From: Litorivicinus lipolyticus | GTDB taxonomy: Bacteria > Pseudomonadota > Gammaproteobacteria > Pseudomonadales > Litorivicinaceae | Assembly: GCF_009650135.1 (NCBI RefSeq) | Contig: NZ_CP045871.1 | Location: 1,970,001-2,034,000, forward strand | DNA: 64,000 bases | Direction of reading: 5' to 3' | Shown here: positions 10,270 to 19,838 of the stretch, in pieces | Numbering within the stretch: the first letter of the stretch is position 1 | Layout of the letters: each line of letters begins with the position of its first letter | Notes under the pieces: model-generated | What the model saw: the letters and a program-made list of their open reading frames with translations, nothing else | Databases searched by the model: none | What the model was told of the DNA's origin: nothing | Made by a program: the position numbers and the translations under genes

Positions 10270-11918
10270 GCGCGATCCCAGCCCTGGGTGATCGGTACGC
10301 GGCGATCGTAGTTGAACGATCGCGGCGTGATGCGCGGCCCGGGCGCGCCCTGGCGACGCTTATACTCGGCTATATTGACTAAGCGCACGACACGCCAAAC
10401 GTCGGCCTCGTCGAAGCCCGCATCGATGATTTGTTGCTGGCTTTTCTGTTCGTCCAAATAGGCCGCTAAAATCGCATCCAACACCGGGTAATCCGGGAGT
10501 GAATCCGTATCGACTTGGTCCGGCGCTAACTCGGCGGACGGTGGCCGTGTGATCACCCGCTCCGGGATCACCATGCCGCGCGTATTGCGGAATTTGGACA
10601 ACTCAAACACCCAAGTCTTGGGCACATCGCGCAGCACGTTGTAGCCCCCGGCCATGTCGCCATACAGCGTCGCATAGCCAACCGCCAGCTCACTTTTGTT
10701 GCCGGTGGTCAAGACCAGACGGCCGCCAAAATTCGACATCGCCATCAGCAAAACGCCACGCGTTCGGCTTTGCAGGTTTTCACGCGTCGTCCCCAGCGGC
10801 CCGTCACCCAGCGCCGGTTTCAATGTGTCTAAAAAGGCATTAACCGGGTCAACGATGGCCAAGCTTTGGTAGTCAACGCCCTGAGTCATCGCCTGTTCAG
10901 CAGCATCATGCTTGGAGATGTCGCTGGTGTAGTGGAAAGGCATCATAATCGCGCCGACCCGGTCCGCGCCGAGGGCGTCGACCGCGACCGCCAAGGTCAG
11001 CGCCGAATCGATCCCCCCAGAGAGTCCCAGAATCACCCCGGGGAAGCCGTTTTTATTGATGTAGTCGCGCGTGCCCACGACCAGGGCATCGTAGACCTCG
11101 CCCCAGGTATCGGGCGCATCCGCGACCGCGTCGGTCGAGGATAAGGTCGTGCCATCAAACACCGTGGCCAGGCAGGCGGTTTCAAATAGCGCAGCACGCG
11201 CCACGCACTGGCCCTGGGCGTCATAGGCTTGGGAGTCACCATCAAAAATCAAATCGTCCTGGCCGCCGACGGCATTGGCATACAACACCGGCACCGCGTG
11301 ACGCTTGGCCATGGCCGACAGCGCATCAGCGCGTTGCTGCCATTTACCGCGATGATAGGGCGACGCATTGGCCGCAATGATCAAGTCCGCGCCGGCGTCC
11401 AAGGTGTCCGTTAAAACCGATTCGACCCAGATGTCCTCGCACACCAACAACCCCACATTGTGGCCTTTGAAATTGACCACGGTGGCGTCGGACCCCGGCT
11501 GAAAATAACGCCGTTCGTCAAACACCTCGTAATTGGGCAGCGCGCGTTTGCGGTGTTCGCTGAGAATTTCGCCGTCCGCGATCAGACCGATAACGTTGTA
11601 CAAATTCGGCCGCGCATAGCCGTCCGGATCCTGGGTGGCGGGCGCCGGCGCCGGCCGTGGGTAACCCAGCACCACCGCGGTGACACCGGACAACTCACGT
11701 GCAATTTGGTCGATCGCCGCCTGGATCCGCGGCATCAGATCGCCGCGATACAATAGGTCTTGGGCCGGATAGCCCGGTAACCACAATTCGGGAAACACCA
11801 CCAAATCAGCGCCGCGGGCGGCCGCCGCGGTAGCCACCTCAACCAGGTGAGTCACCTGAAAATCAAGATCGCCTAAACGAAATTCGGGTTGGGCTAAGTG
11901 AATACTAAGATTAGGCAT
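10266..11918 (-). CDS. nadE: Glutamine-dependent NAD+ synthetase
   Basis: Final step of NAD biosynthesis: amidation of nicotinate adenine dinucleotide using ammonia from glutamine. The N-terminal nitrilase-type amidase has the Glu44, Lys124, Cys160 triad, and the C-terminal N-type ATP-pyrophosphatase domain has SGGIDS at 300-305. I start at MPNLSIHLAQ (11918, 550 residues), matching the family; the frame stays open 75 bp further but that would run into the divergent pseudopilin start. In Pseudomonas, as I recall, this position between bamD and the pilus genes is taken by pilS-pilR instead. Confidence 0.95.
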   Translation of the reverse strand: MPNLSIHLAQPEFRLGDLDFQVTHLVEVATAAAARGADLVVFPELWLPGYPAQDLLYRGDLMPRIQAAIDQIARELSGVTAVVLGYPRPAPAPATQDPDGYARPNLYNVIGLIADGEILSEHRKRALPNYEVFDERRYFQPGSDATVVNFKGHNVGLLVCEDIWVESVLTDTLDAGADLIIAANASPYHRGKWQQRADALSAMAKRHAVPVLYANAVGGQDDLIFDGDSQAYDAQGQCVARAALFETACLATVFDGTTLSSTDAVADAPDTWGEVYDALVVGTRDYINKNGFPGVILGLSGGIDSALTLAVAVDALGADRVGAIMMPFHYTSDISKHDAAEQAMTQGVDYQSLAIVDPVNAFLDTLKPALGDGPLGTTRENLQSRTRGVLLMAMSNFGGRLVLTTGNKSELAVGYATLYGDMAGGYNVLRDVPKTWVFELSKFRNTRGMVIPERVITRPPSAELAPDQVDTDSLPDYPVLDAILAAYLDEQKSQQQIIDAGFDEADVWRVVRLVNIAEYKRRQGAPGPRITPRSFNYDRRVPITQGWDRA

Positions 11919-12001
11919 AAACTGACCGCTGACTCCGTAAAGCCTGACGTCGTGCGGCACGCGGCGACCGTCATTTGGCCGCTCGCCCGCCACTATCAGG
12001 C

Positions 12002-12481
12002 ATGAGAAAAAATGCAGGCTTCAGTTTACTGGAATCCTTGATCGTTGTGGCGTTGATTGCACTGTTAGCGACACTGGCTACCAGCGGCGGCCAATCCAGC
12101 CTTGAGCGCGTTCGCGTCCATCAACAGCGCGCGGCGTTATCCAAGCTATTGATGCTGGCGCGGGCGACCGCGATCACCCGTGCCAGCCCGGTCCAGGTCG
12201 ATCGTATTGACGGCCAATGGTGGCTGCTGGACGCGCGCGGCGCGCCCCTGCAAACCGCCAACGCCGAGCACGCCCGTTGGCGCGGATTCCGAGCACTGCC
12301 GATTCAATTCAGCGCCGATGGCGGCGCCAGCAATGGCAGTCTGTGGTTTTGCGTGGCGCCGTTCGAACACGCCCGCGGTTTAACCCTGTCGCGGGCCGGG
12401 CGACTGCGGCGAAGCACCGACCGTAACCACGACGGTGTCCACGAAACCGGCGCCGGCACCGCGATTGACTGCGCCCGCTAA
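12002..12481 (+). CDS. GspH/FimT-type pseudopilin
   Basis: Small pilin-like protein of 159 residues. The prepilin leader is MRKNAG, cleaved before Phe7, with Glu11 at the +5 position and a hydrophobic helix to about residue 27, followed by a beta-rich GspH-like domain ending in a Cys pair. It lies opposite to the minor-pilin operon, its stop overlapping the pilE stop by 4 bp, and shares an 83-bp divergent gap with nadE. It is probably a second FimT/FimU-like component of the tip complex. Whether it is made together with the operon is unknown. Confidence 0.85.
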   Translation: MRKNAGFSLLESLIVVALIALLATLATSGGQSSLERVRVHQQRAALSKLLMLARATAITRASPVQVDRIDGQWWLLDARGAPLQTANAEHARWRGFRALPIQFSADGGASNGSLWFCVAPFEHARGLTLSRAGRLRRSTDRNHDGVHETGAGTAIDCAR

Positions 12482-12909
12482 GGCCAGCAATCGCCCGCGC
12501 CCGTGCCGGTCGCACTGCGCACCCCGCTTTGGTTTAGGCTTAATGTCGCGCAGGCGCTGTCCGCGGCTTGCGCGCCCGTCGGCGTAGCGGTGACCACAAA
12601 GCAGCCTGTGTAGCCCGCGTTGGTGCAGCTAGGGTTGCTTAATGACAGGCTATAGAAGCCCTCGGCGCTTGCGCTTGCGGCGCCCAACTCAACCAGTGTT
12701 GTGGCATAGGTGTTGTTGACCGAGTGGTAACGTTCTTGCTGCTGGGTCAACTGAACCAATGCGATTTGACCATCACTGCGCTGGCTGCGTTGGACGGTGG
12801 TTTGGTAACTAGGGATCGCGATCGCGGTCAAGATGCCGATGATCGCCAACCCCACCATCAATTCAATCAGGCTGAATCCGCGCGCCACTACCATTCGATT
12901 TGACGCCAT
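12478..12909 (-). CDS. pilE: Type IV minor pilin PilE
   Basis: Minor pilin expected in the priming complex at the tip of type IV pili. It has 143 residues: leader MASNRMVVARG cleaved before Phe12, Glu16 at +5, a typical hydrophobic helix, and a small globular domain with several cysteines. The start at 12909 is preceded by AAGGAGG with 9-nt spacing and lies 22 bp inside the end of pilY1. It is the last gene of the fimT-pilV-pilW-pilX-pilY1-pilE operon. No pilY2 is present between pilY1 and pilE. Confidence 0.9.
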   Translation of the reverse strand: MASNRMVVARGFSLIELMVGLAIIGILTAIAIPSYQTTVQRSQRSDGQIALVQLTQQQERYHSVNNTYATTLVELGAASASAEGFYSLSLSNPSCTNAGYTGCFVVTATPTGAQAADSACATLSLNQSGVRSATGTGAGDCWP

Positions 12910-15900
12910 GATTCGCGGCCTCCTTGCAGGGTAGGCAGAGTCACGGCCTGAAGGGTGTAACCGCCCTTGTCGTCGGCGACGATCACCTGGTTACCGCCGA
13001 ACTCGCCCGTCGAAGAGTGGATGAGCGGGCTAAAAGCCAGGCCAGCACTGATCGCGACGCTGGCGACAATGACCGCCTCGTCACCCTCACCGACAATCAG
13101 GCCGGCATCCAGTGCGCGCACGCCGTTACTAAAATCCAGGCCCCACAAGCGCGAGCTGCCGCTGGGTTGGCACAGTGCGCCGTCCGGCACGTATTCGGTG
13201 AACAAGACCAAGGACGCCAGCACCGCAGACGGCTCGACCACTCGCCCAGACGGGGCCACGCCCTCAACCGTCATCGAGCGCAGCCAACCATCGGCGGCCG
13301 CGACCTTGCCATTGAGGTCATCCAAACTCATGACCGGGTCATTGTCGACGGTGTAATCCAGCGGCGCGATGACCCCATCGTCATCAACATCGACCCCAGT
13401 CACGTCAACAAAGTCGATCGCCTGACCGCCCTGCTCTTTGATACCGTAAAAGGCCTGGGTCACCGAGCTTTGATTGTCCGCGGACACGAACAAACGCCCC
13501 GAACCGGCTAGCACCCAGGGTTGGCCGACGGCGTCGGTGGCCAGGCGCGGGGCCGCGCTAAAACCCTGGCCGATTTGGGTGCCCAGTAGCGCAGATTGGC
13601 TCCAGCTGCCGGTTGACCAGTCCGGCACCAATCGGCGTAACGATCCCGTTGGGCTGGCCGCGGTGCCGCCGGTGACGCCCAAGTAGACCGCATCGGTGGC
13701 GCCATCCGTGTTCCAGTCCGCGGCGACACCGTCGCCGGCAAAGCTGAGGCTGGTATCGCTGAGGATCAGCGGCGCATATCCCGCGTCAAAGGCCAAACTG
13801 GCCAGGTCGTAAAGGTAGACCTGGGCATCCGCCCCACGGGTCGCGCTGGTCATCGAATCGGGACCTGCGCCGAACATCAGCTTCCACTGGTTCAGGCTCG
13901 GGTTGTCCCAATCATTGCCGACCCCTGGCGCGGCCGCACTGACCAGAGTCGGCTGGGCGGTGGTGAAGAAAAAGTCGTTGAGCTGGCTGTCAGTCAGCTC
14001 GGCCATCAGTTGGGGCGGTTGCTCGGGGTTAGTAATGTCGAACAGCACCACCGATGAACGCGCGCGCAACTCGGCGTCCGTGCCGCCCGGCCCATTGCCA
14101 CTAACGCCGTCCCAATCGACCCAATAGGCGCCACCACCAAAGCGATAGGTCACCGCCAGCACCGAGCCCCAGCCGCCAGGATGATCGGGGTCGGTGGGGT
14201 CAAACACGCGCGCATCGAAGGTCAGTGGGCGCCCGTCGACGTAGTACACGTGGGGGTAATCGTCCTCGACCAGCCACTTTAAATGCGGCAATAGGTTAAA
14301 CGGGACATAGGCCCACAGTTCGCTGCCCAAGGGGTGCTCAGTTTCATTGCCAGCGCTGCTTTGTAAGTCAAAGCGCAGGCTGCCTTCGTTCCAAAAACCG
14401 CCATTGAAGGCGTGCAGCATGCCGTCGTTAGCCCCGACATACACAACCGTGCGTCGGTCCTTGTAGTGGCTTTTAAAGCTGAGGTAGCTGGTGTCACCCA
14501 AGCGCGCGTCGTAGCCCGCGTTGGGCGCACCGACCGGGGTCGGCGTCGAATGGATGACATCGCCCAGTCGCCACACGTCGGGCCCTGGGTTGCTACTCAA
14601 AAATTCGGCGGTGCGTGAGCGGAACTCGTCGTATTCTTGGCCGCGTAACCAGCGCACCAAACGATTACGCAAAATTGACCCGGGCAGGTCGAGCGAGCGG
14701 CGCATGGCCAGATCATCACGAAAGGTGCTGGTGACAAACGGCTGGACTTGGTCTCGGCCAATCAACCCGGACGCATCTGGACCGGCGGTGATGATATAGC
14801 GACGGTCATCCGCCACTGCGCTGTAGTTTCGCTGGGACTGCGGCGTCGACAGCGTCGCCAAGCGATCGCGCGCGTTCCAGATTGGACGTAATGCCGACAG
14901 CGGCACGGGCTGGCCGCCTTGGCTTAAGGTGGCACCGCCGTCGGCCGACTCGAAACGCGTAACCAGGGTTTGATCACTGAGCGCATCGTAGGCAATTTGA
15001 ACCACCGGATCCTCGCTGTAGCCACCCAAGGCGCCGTCGCCGTTACCGTCCTCGCGCAGCCGCCCGTTGTCATCGATAAACAGCGCGTGGACCAGTCCTA
15101 CCCAGGCCAGGGATTCATTGCCGCTTTTAAATTGCGGCTGATACAGCGCTTGGTAGACCGCGCCCAAACCACTGACGGAGTTGGCGACCACCGCCCCGCC
15201 GGTACCGGCGGCGGTCCGGTTGATGATGTCTTCCAGCACCAACCCCAGCTGGGCGTTTAGCTGGGCCGGGTTAATCGCTAAAAAGTAATTGTCCGGGATG
15301 CCGTCGGCGGCGAAGCTGCCGTCGCTGTTGTCACGGCGGTCCCACTCGGCCGGCAAATTCGGCGTGCCATCGTCATCGGTGTCGGTAAAGCCGCCCCACT
15401 TGGCGGCGTAATACAGCGGCTGCTGCAACAATACTGTGGTCGCGCTGCCTAAGGTAAATGTGTGCGACGCCGGGCCATCGCCGCGCTGGCAATTAGTGCA
15501 GCCCAAGGCGCCGGCGGGGTTGGTCCAACTAAAGCCTTCGATGCCGCTGTAGGCATGGAAACCGTCTTGGGTGGTGCCGGAAATGACAAAACCAAAGCCC
15601 ATGTCATAGATGGTCGACTCGGCAAACACATCGGTGGTGACCTCGATGTCGGTGGCGCTGATTCGGTAGCTGACGACCCCACTCATGTCCTGGTCAAAGT
15701 CACCGCCCTGCTCAGAGTCCTCCCAGTTGACATAAAACGCACCGGTACCGATCCCGGCCACTTCGGTGTGACTTTGAGTGACCTTAAAATCGACCAACCC
15801 ACAGTTGCCACCGACGTCTTCGTTGAAGCACGCAGGCAGCAGGCGCACGAATTGGCCAGCGGTGCCGGGCACGGGAATTTGCACGTTCGGCAGGGTCGGG

Positions 15901-17753
15901 GTCAGCGCAACGCCATAGGTGGTGATGGTTTGCTGGCCTGGAAATGGATCGTTGCTGGGGCTCAGTGGCGGACGCAGATCCGTGGTGTTGACGTGGTGGG
16001 CTAAGCCGGCGATTTGATAGCCGCCTTCTAGGCGCGGAGCGTCCGGGCAGGTGCCTTGGACTTCGCTTAATTGGGTGATCAATTTCGGCGTGCACAGCTC
16101 GTCGGTGTCACCGGCAACGCGACCGACAAAGGCCTGTTGTCCGTGCAAGCCCTCGCCGGCGCCGACGCGGTCGGTCAAGGTGTCGGCCGAGTCTAGGGTC
16201 TGTAAATCCGCGACCCCGGCCAACTCGTCGGTGTCGTAGGAGCTGGTGGAGGCATTAAACGCGATCACGTTGAGTTTGGCGCAGCTGTTGGTCGATGCCA
16301 GCGGATCGGTCCAGCTGGCACTGATCATGTTGTTCAATGGGCTGTCGCCATTTAGAAACGGCAAGCCGGAATCGTCGGCGGCAAAGGCGGGTGTCGGCGT
16401 CGGATTGCCCGCCAGGTAGCGGTAGCACTCGAGAACGATTTCAGACAGCGGGTTGCCCCAGTTACGGCAGCGATCGTTGTTGAAGCTGTTCAGTCCCCAC
16501 GCGCAATTGTCACGGTCGTTGTAGCGACCATCGGAATGGTTGTAGCCGACCGGGCGCAGGGCATCCAAGGTGGCGACGATATTGCCGGCACCCGGGGCCG
16601 GCAAAAACCGTCCATCGCCACCGATATCGACTTCGTCGGCCAAGCTACCGGGGTTTTTTCGCAGCACCCCACCGGACTTGTTGGCGCGGTACGAACCGGT
16701 CATCAGGCCAAACCACACTCGATCGTCATCGCCGTATTGTTGGATCAGGCCGACCGGCTTGAGGCTACCATCGGGGTACTGTTTACAATTTTCCGAGCCA
16801 ATTAACCCGGGCGCACAGACCTGTACCCGGACCACATAATTACCCTGACTGCTGGTGGCCCCTGCGTAACCAAATCCGAGGCCGTCGGATTGGGCCGGCG
16901 AACTCGAGTAGGCATCGATCCCGGACACCGCGGGGTCGTTGGAATTGCTGACCCCGCCGCGTTCGTCATTCCACAGGCACTGCCAGCGTTCGTTAGCCGC
17001 CCACAGGCTGCGGTTGCCAGTCACGACGCGCACTTGCGGCGGCGCGGTGACGTTGCTGGAAACCCACTGATTATTGTTGGACGAATTGATCGGGCGCGTG
17101 GTGTTGCACAGCGTAATACCCTGATCCCGGGCATCACCGCTTAATGGCGTGGTGAAGGGGGTCAACAAGCGAATGTCATTGACACCGTCGACCAGCTGGC
17201 CGCGGTAATACTTGGCAAAGCTGTGGGCATCGTTAGGCAGGTAAGCCCGTTCCAAAACCGTCTGGGCCGGTAAGCTACCGTCGCTGGACTGCCACTCGTG
17301 CTCGGACTTCCAAATGCTGCCGCTGGCGGCCACGCGGGCACCGCCGTACAGAATTTTTCGGACCGCGTCGATGCGGGTCGTGGTCGCCCAGTTCAAAAAG
17401 TTACCCGCCCATTCACCGCTGCCGCCACAGTAGCCGTCGGCACCGGTCCGGTCCGGCTGAAACAGGTCATCGGTGGTGTCGTAGCGGTAGCATTTATCCG
17501 AATCGAAGTAGCCAAAGTACTCGATGGCGTGAACGTAGGTGGTTTCGGGTCGGGATTGGGCATCCCCGTCCAAGTCGTCCCAGTCGGTATAGGCTTTGTA
17601 AAACAGTTGGTGATCTTGGCTCATGGCCAACATCACCACCGGCGTACCGGCGCCGGACAAGACCGCCGGCAAACCTTGGTAATCGCGCGAGAGGTTAGTC
17701 GCCGCCGCCGCCATGGCGAGACCGTACAAGGGCAAACTCCAACACCATTTCAT
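12888..17753 (-). CDS. pilY1: Type IV pilus tip adhesin / biogenesis factor PilY1
   Basis: Very large exported protein (1621 residues) of the PilC/PilY1 family, which sits at the pilus tip, promotes extension and adhesion, and in Pseudomonas binds calcium. A short signal peptide covers about residues 1-18. The C-terminal PilY beta-propeller has VYVGANDGMLHAF near residue 1108 and an EF-hand-like loop VDVDDDGVIAPLD near 1455. The N-terminal part has no DxSxS metal-ion site of a von Willebrand A domain; instead it begins with a DHQLFYKAY stretch seen in a distinct branch of the family (from memory). Its start overlaps the pilX stop (TGATG). Confidence 0.93.
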   Translation of the reverse strand: MKWCWSLPLYGLAMAAAATNLSRDYQGLPAVLSGAGTPVVMLAMSQDHQLFYKAYTDWDDLDGDAQSRPETTYVHAIEYFGYFDSDKCYRYDTTDDLFQPDRTGADGYCGGSGEWAGNFLNWATTTRIDAVRKILYGGARVAASGSIWKSEHEWQSSDGSLPAQTVLERAYLPNDAHSFAKYYRGQLVDGVNDIRLLTPFTTPLSGDARDQGITLCNTTRPINSSNNNQWVSSNVTAPPQVRVVTGNRSLWAANERWQCLWNDERGGVSNSNDPAVSGIDAYSSSPAQSDGLGFGYAGATSSQGNYVVRVQVCAPGLIGSENCKQYPDGSLKPVGLIQQYGDDDRVWFGLMTGSYRANKSGGVLRKNPGSLADEVDIGGDGRFLPAPGAGNIVATLDALRPVGYNHSDGRYNDRDNCAWGLNSFNNDRCRNWGNPLSEIVLECYRYLAGNPTPTPAFAADDSGLPFLNGDSPLNNMISASWTDPLASTNSCAKLNVIAFNASTSSYDTDELAGVADLQTLDSADTLTDRVGAGEGLHGQQAFVGRVAGDTDELCTPKLITQLSEVQGTCPDAPRLEGGYQIAGLAHHVNTTDLRPPLSPSNDPFPGQQTITTYGVALTPTLPNVQIPVPGTAGQFVRLLPACFNEDVGGNCGLVDFKVTQSHTEVAGIGTGAFYVNWEDSEQGGDFDQDMSGVVSYRISATDIEVTTDVFAESTIYDMGFGFVISGTTQDGFHAYSGIEGFSWTNPAGALGCTNCQRGDGPASHTFTLGSATTVLLQQPLYYAAKWGGFTDTDDDGTPNLPAEWDRRDNSDGSFAADGIPDNYFLAINPAQLNAQLGLVLEDIINRTAAGTGGAVVANSVSGLGAVYQALYQPQFKSGNESLAWVGLVHALFIDDNGRLREDGNGDGALGGYSEDPVVQIAYDALSDQTLVTRFESADGGATLSQGGQPVPLSALRPIWNARDRLATLSTPQSQRNYSAVADDRRYIITAGPDASGLIGRDQVQPFVTSTFRDDLAMRRSLDLPGSILRNRLVRWLRGQEYDEFRSRTAEFLSSNPGPDVWRLGDVIHSTPTPVGAPNAGYDARLGDTSYLSFKSHYKDRRTVVYVGANDGMLHAFNGGFWNEGSLRFDLQSSAGNETEHPLGSELWAYVPFNLLPHLKWLVEDDYPHVYYVDGRPLTFDARVFDPTDPDHPGGWGSVLAVTYRFGGGAYWVDWDGVSGNGPGGTDAELRARSSVVLFDITNPEQPPQLMAELTDSQLNDFFFTTAQPTLVSAAAPGVGNDWDNPSLNQWKLMFGAGPDSMTSATRGADAQVYLYDLASLAFDAGYAPLILSDTSLSFAGDGVAADWNTDGATDAVYLGVTGGTAASPTGSLRRLVPDWSTGSWSQSALLGTQIGQGFSAAPRLATDAVGQPWVLAGSGRLFVSADNQSSVTQAFYGIKEQGGQAIDFVDVTGVDVDDDGVIAPLDYTVDNDPVMSLDDLNGKVAAADGWLRSMTVEGVAPSGRVVEPSAVLASLVLFTEYVPDGALCQPSGSSRLWGLDFSNGVRALDAGLIVGEGDEAVIVASVAISAGLAFSPLIHSSTGEFGGNQVIVADDKGGYTLQAVTLPTLQGGRESWRQIEW

Positions 17754-18373
17754 CAGCGTACCTTCCGATAAGTGGACTGAACCCAGGCCCGTGCGTTGGG
17801 CGTGGCGCCGCGGCCCATGGCGGTGATGCGGAACATTTCGCCATGGTCACGAAAAAAAGCAGCGCTGCCGTGGGCATCCACCGAGGGTGGCGCCAGCGGG
17901 TCCAAGCGCACGAAACACAAAAACTCGACAATGTAGGTGGCGCCCCCGATCGAGCCGGTCAGCTCATCCTGACTGGCCAGTTGGCGGTGGCGCTTGGTAT
18001 CGTTCCAAACATCCAGCGCGTTGCCACGGGCATGAACCGGCGTTGCCGTTGGGCTGTGGCGACAGTCCGTCGCCAGCGCACCGCTCAAAGTGCCGTTAAA
18101 GCACAGCCCTTTGCTACAGCTAGCATCAAAGCAATCGGCGCCAAAGCAGGCGCTACCGGCCCCTGTAATGGGCGCCAGCGTTTGACTCTCGACCCAGCGC
18201 TCGCCGACCGCCAAGGCGGCCTCGGCGGCCTCGAATGCGACCCGTTGATCGCGAAAATTACCGGCCATTCGTTCTTCTAAGGTAGTCGAACTTGCGCCGG
18301 ACAGGCCAATCAGCGTCAACAGCATCAACACCACCAAACTGGCGATTAACACCCCGCCGCGTTGGCGCTTCAT
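17753..18373 (-). CDS. pilX: Type IV pilus minor pilin PilX
   Basis: Minor pilin with the PilX N-terminal pattern: a basic leader MKRQRGG, then a hydrophobic helix beginning VLIASLVVL and the conserved TTLEERMAGN stretch near residue 31. It has 206 residues. I do not see a glutamate at the +5 position after the likely cleavage site. The start overlaps the pilW stop as ATGA, placing it firmly in the operon. It is expected in the tip priming complex with PilV, PilW, PilE and PilY1. Confidence 0.88.
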   Translation of the reverse strand: MKRQRGGVLIASLVVLMLLTLIGLSGASSTTLEERMAGNFRDQRVAFEAAEAALAVGERWVESQTLAPITGAGSACFGADCFDASCSKGLCFNGTLSGALATDCRHSPTATPVHARGNALDVWNDTKRHRQLASQDELTGSIGGATYIVEFLCFVRLDPLAPPSVDAHGSAAFFRDHGEMFRITAMGRGATPNARAWVQSTYRKVR

Positions 18374-19389
18374 GATCGATTCCTAAGATTTATGGTGGTC
18401 ACGAACGATCGCCTAACATGGCCGTCGGCAGGCGTGATGGCGGCGCCGGCAAAGGCATAGGGTTTAACCTCGGCGTCCGGGGCCTGAAGTGTTCGCAGCA
18501 GCATCTGGACGCGCGCGGCGGTCACCTCAGAAAAATCCAAACTGGGATCCCCCGCCCGGCGCCAGCGATTAACCACGCCGTCGTTGTCCGAATCGTGACC
18601 AAACCAAATGCGCATGTCCTCGATTCCCGGTACCAACTCGTCACGGGTTAAGCCGCCGCTGGGCCCCACCTCGACGCGGTACAGCCCCGGCACGCCGCCG
18701 ACGCCATTGGCTAAATAGTAGGCACGCCCAACCAGTGGCATGACTACACCGCCTTGGTCAAAGGCGCCCGCGGCAGGTGTCGCACAGTCGCCACCCAAAC
18801 GGTTGCTACAGTTGCCGGGGCTTAACCCGGCGACAACATTGTGCGCCAGCGTGGTCGTACCGGTGTTGTCGGCCGAGACCTGGAACAGCGTCAAGGCGTC
18901 ACAGGTTGAAGCCGCCATGACTTGCCCTAGGGCGAAATCATGGGCGCCACTTAAGGTCAAATTGCCAGCCGTTTCGGTCCCCACGCCTCGGGTGTTGTCG
19001 GCATCCACGCGCACCACGACCAAGGCGTCCGGGTCATGATTGGCATTAGAAAACGCCGCGATGGTGGCGCCGGCGTCGAATTCGACTGGAAAATTGGCGA
19101 TGCCCTGGTAGCCGCGAATGGGCGTATTGAGGTCATAGCGCCAATCACTCGCGGCGTTAATCATTGGAGTGATCGGCAAACTGGGGCGACAGCCACGAAA
19201 ACCGGCCATGCGCAGATCACGGGCGATAAACTCGGCGGCAAATCGGGCGTTTTCTTGGGTCCGGCTGAGTTCATCCTGGACGCGATAGGACTGTTTCGCG
19301 CCGACCAGCACAGTGAACACCCCGGCCATCAGCAGGCTGCCGATCAACAGCGCGATCATCAGCTCAACCAACGAAAATCCGCGTTTCAT
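18370..19389 (-). CDS. pilW: Type IV pilus minor pilin PilW
   Basis: Minor pilin of 339 residues, with leader MKRG cleaved before Phe5, Glu at +5 in FSLVEL, and a hydrophobic helix to about residue 25. A long globular domain follows; ENARFAAEFIARDLRMAGFRGC (about residues 45-66, given here as the family-typical stretch) precedes it. I set the start at 19389 because the ATG overlaps the pilV stop (ATGA) and places the leader correctly; the frame is open for another 150 bp upstream, which belongs to pilV. Confidence 0.9.
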   Translation of the reverse strand: MKRGFSLVELMIALLIGSLLMAGVFTVLVGAKQSYRVQDELSRTQENARFAAEFIARDLRMAGFRGCRPSLPITPMINAASDWRYDLNTPIRGYQGIANFPVEFDAGATIAAFSNANHDPDALVVVRVDADNTRGVGTETAGNLTLSGAHDFALGQVMAASTCDALTLFQVSADNTGTTTLAHNVVAGLSPGNCSNRLGGDCATPAAGAFDQGGVVMPLVGRAYYLANGVGGVPGLYRVEVGPSGGLTRDELVPGIEDMRIWFGHDSDNDGVVNRWRRAGDPSLDFSEVTAARVQMLLRTLQAPDAEVKPYAFAGAAITPADGHVRRSFVTTINLRNRS

Positions 19390-19838
19390 GGCTGCGCCCT
19401 CATGTTCAGGGTGGCCGTGCCCTGCTCGGCGCGATCGAACCAGCGCACACTGACCACCAGTTCGGTGATCGCACCGGAGGTGTCTCGCTGAATCTGGCCC
19501 GACCCCGCTGGCAGTTGCGCAGCCAACTCGGACAGCCAACCGGCCAGGTCGTAATCAGCCAGTTCGATCGGGTTACAGTCCACCGCGCTGCAGTCGTGGG
19601 CCAAGGGCGCCGGTGCACCAAAGGCGTGGTCATATTGGCCGGCCTCGAAGGTGGTCGAGTTACCGCGAATTCGATCGATCATGTCCGACGCCATGACCGT
19701 GGCCTGGGAGCGTAACCAGGCCTCGTTGCCCAGATTCAAGTTGGCCGCTTGCAGGCTGGCAAATCCAAGCAGTCCCAGGCTCAGGATCAGCAGCGCCACC
19801 AGCACCTCGACCAGGCTGATGCCTCGGGTTAACCGCAT
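19386..19838 (-). CDS. pilV: Type IV pilus minor pilin PilV
   Basis: Minor pilin of 150 residues. Leader MRLTRG is cleaved before Ile7, Glu11 stands at +5, and a strongly hydrophobic leucine-rich helix runs to about residue 28. The family-typical pattern of ALQAANLNLG-like helix followed by SQATVMASDMIDRIRGN is present. Its 5' end overlaps fimT by 10 bp and its 3' end overlaps pilW by 4 bp. The role is inferred from position and leader: tip priming complex of the type IV pilus. Confidence 0.88.
   Translation of the reverse strand: MRLTRGISLVEVLVALLILSLGLLGFASLQAANLNLGNEAWLRSQATVMASDMIDRIRGNSTTFEAGQYDHAFGAPAPLAHDCSAVDCNPIELADYDLAGWLSELAAQLPAGSGQIQRDTSGAITELVVSVRWFDRAEQGTATLNMRAQP

Noticed and set aside
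11919..11993. Upstream start for nadE (25 more residues)
   Set aside because: The added residues have no family counterpart and would fill the divergent gap shared with the pseudopilin gene.
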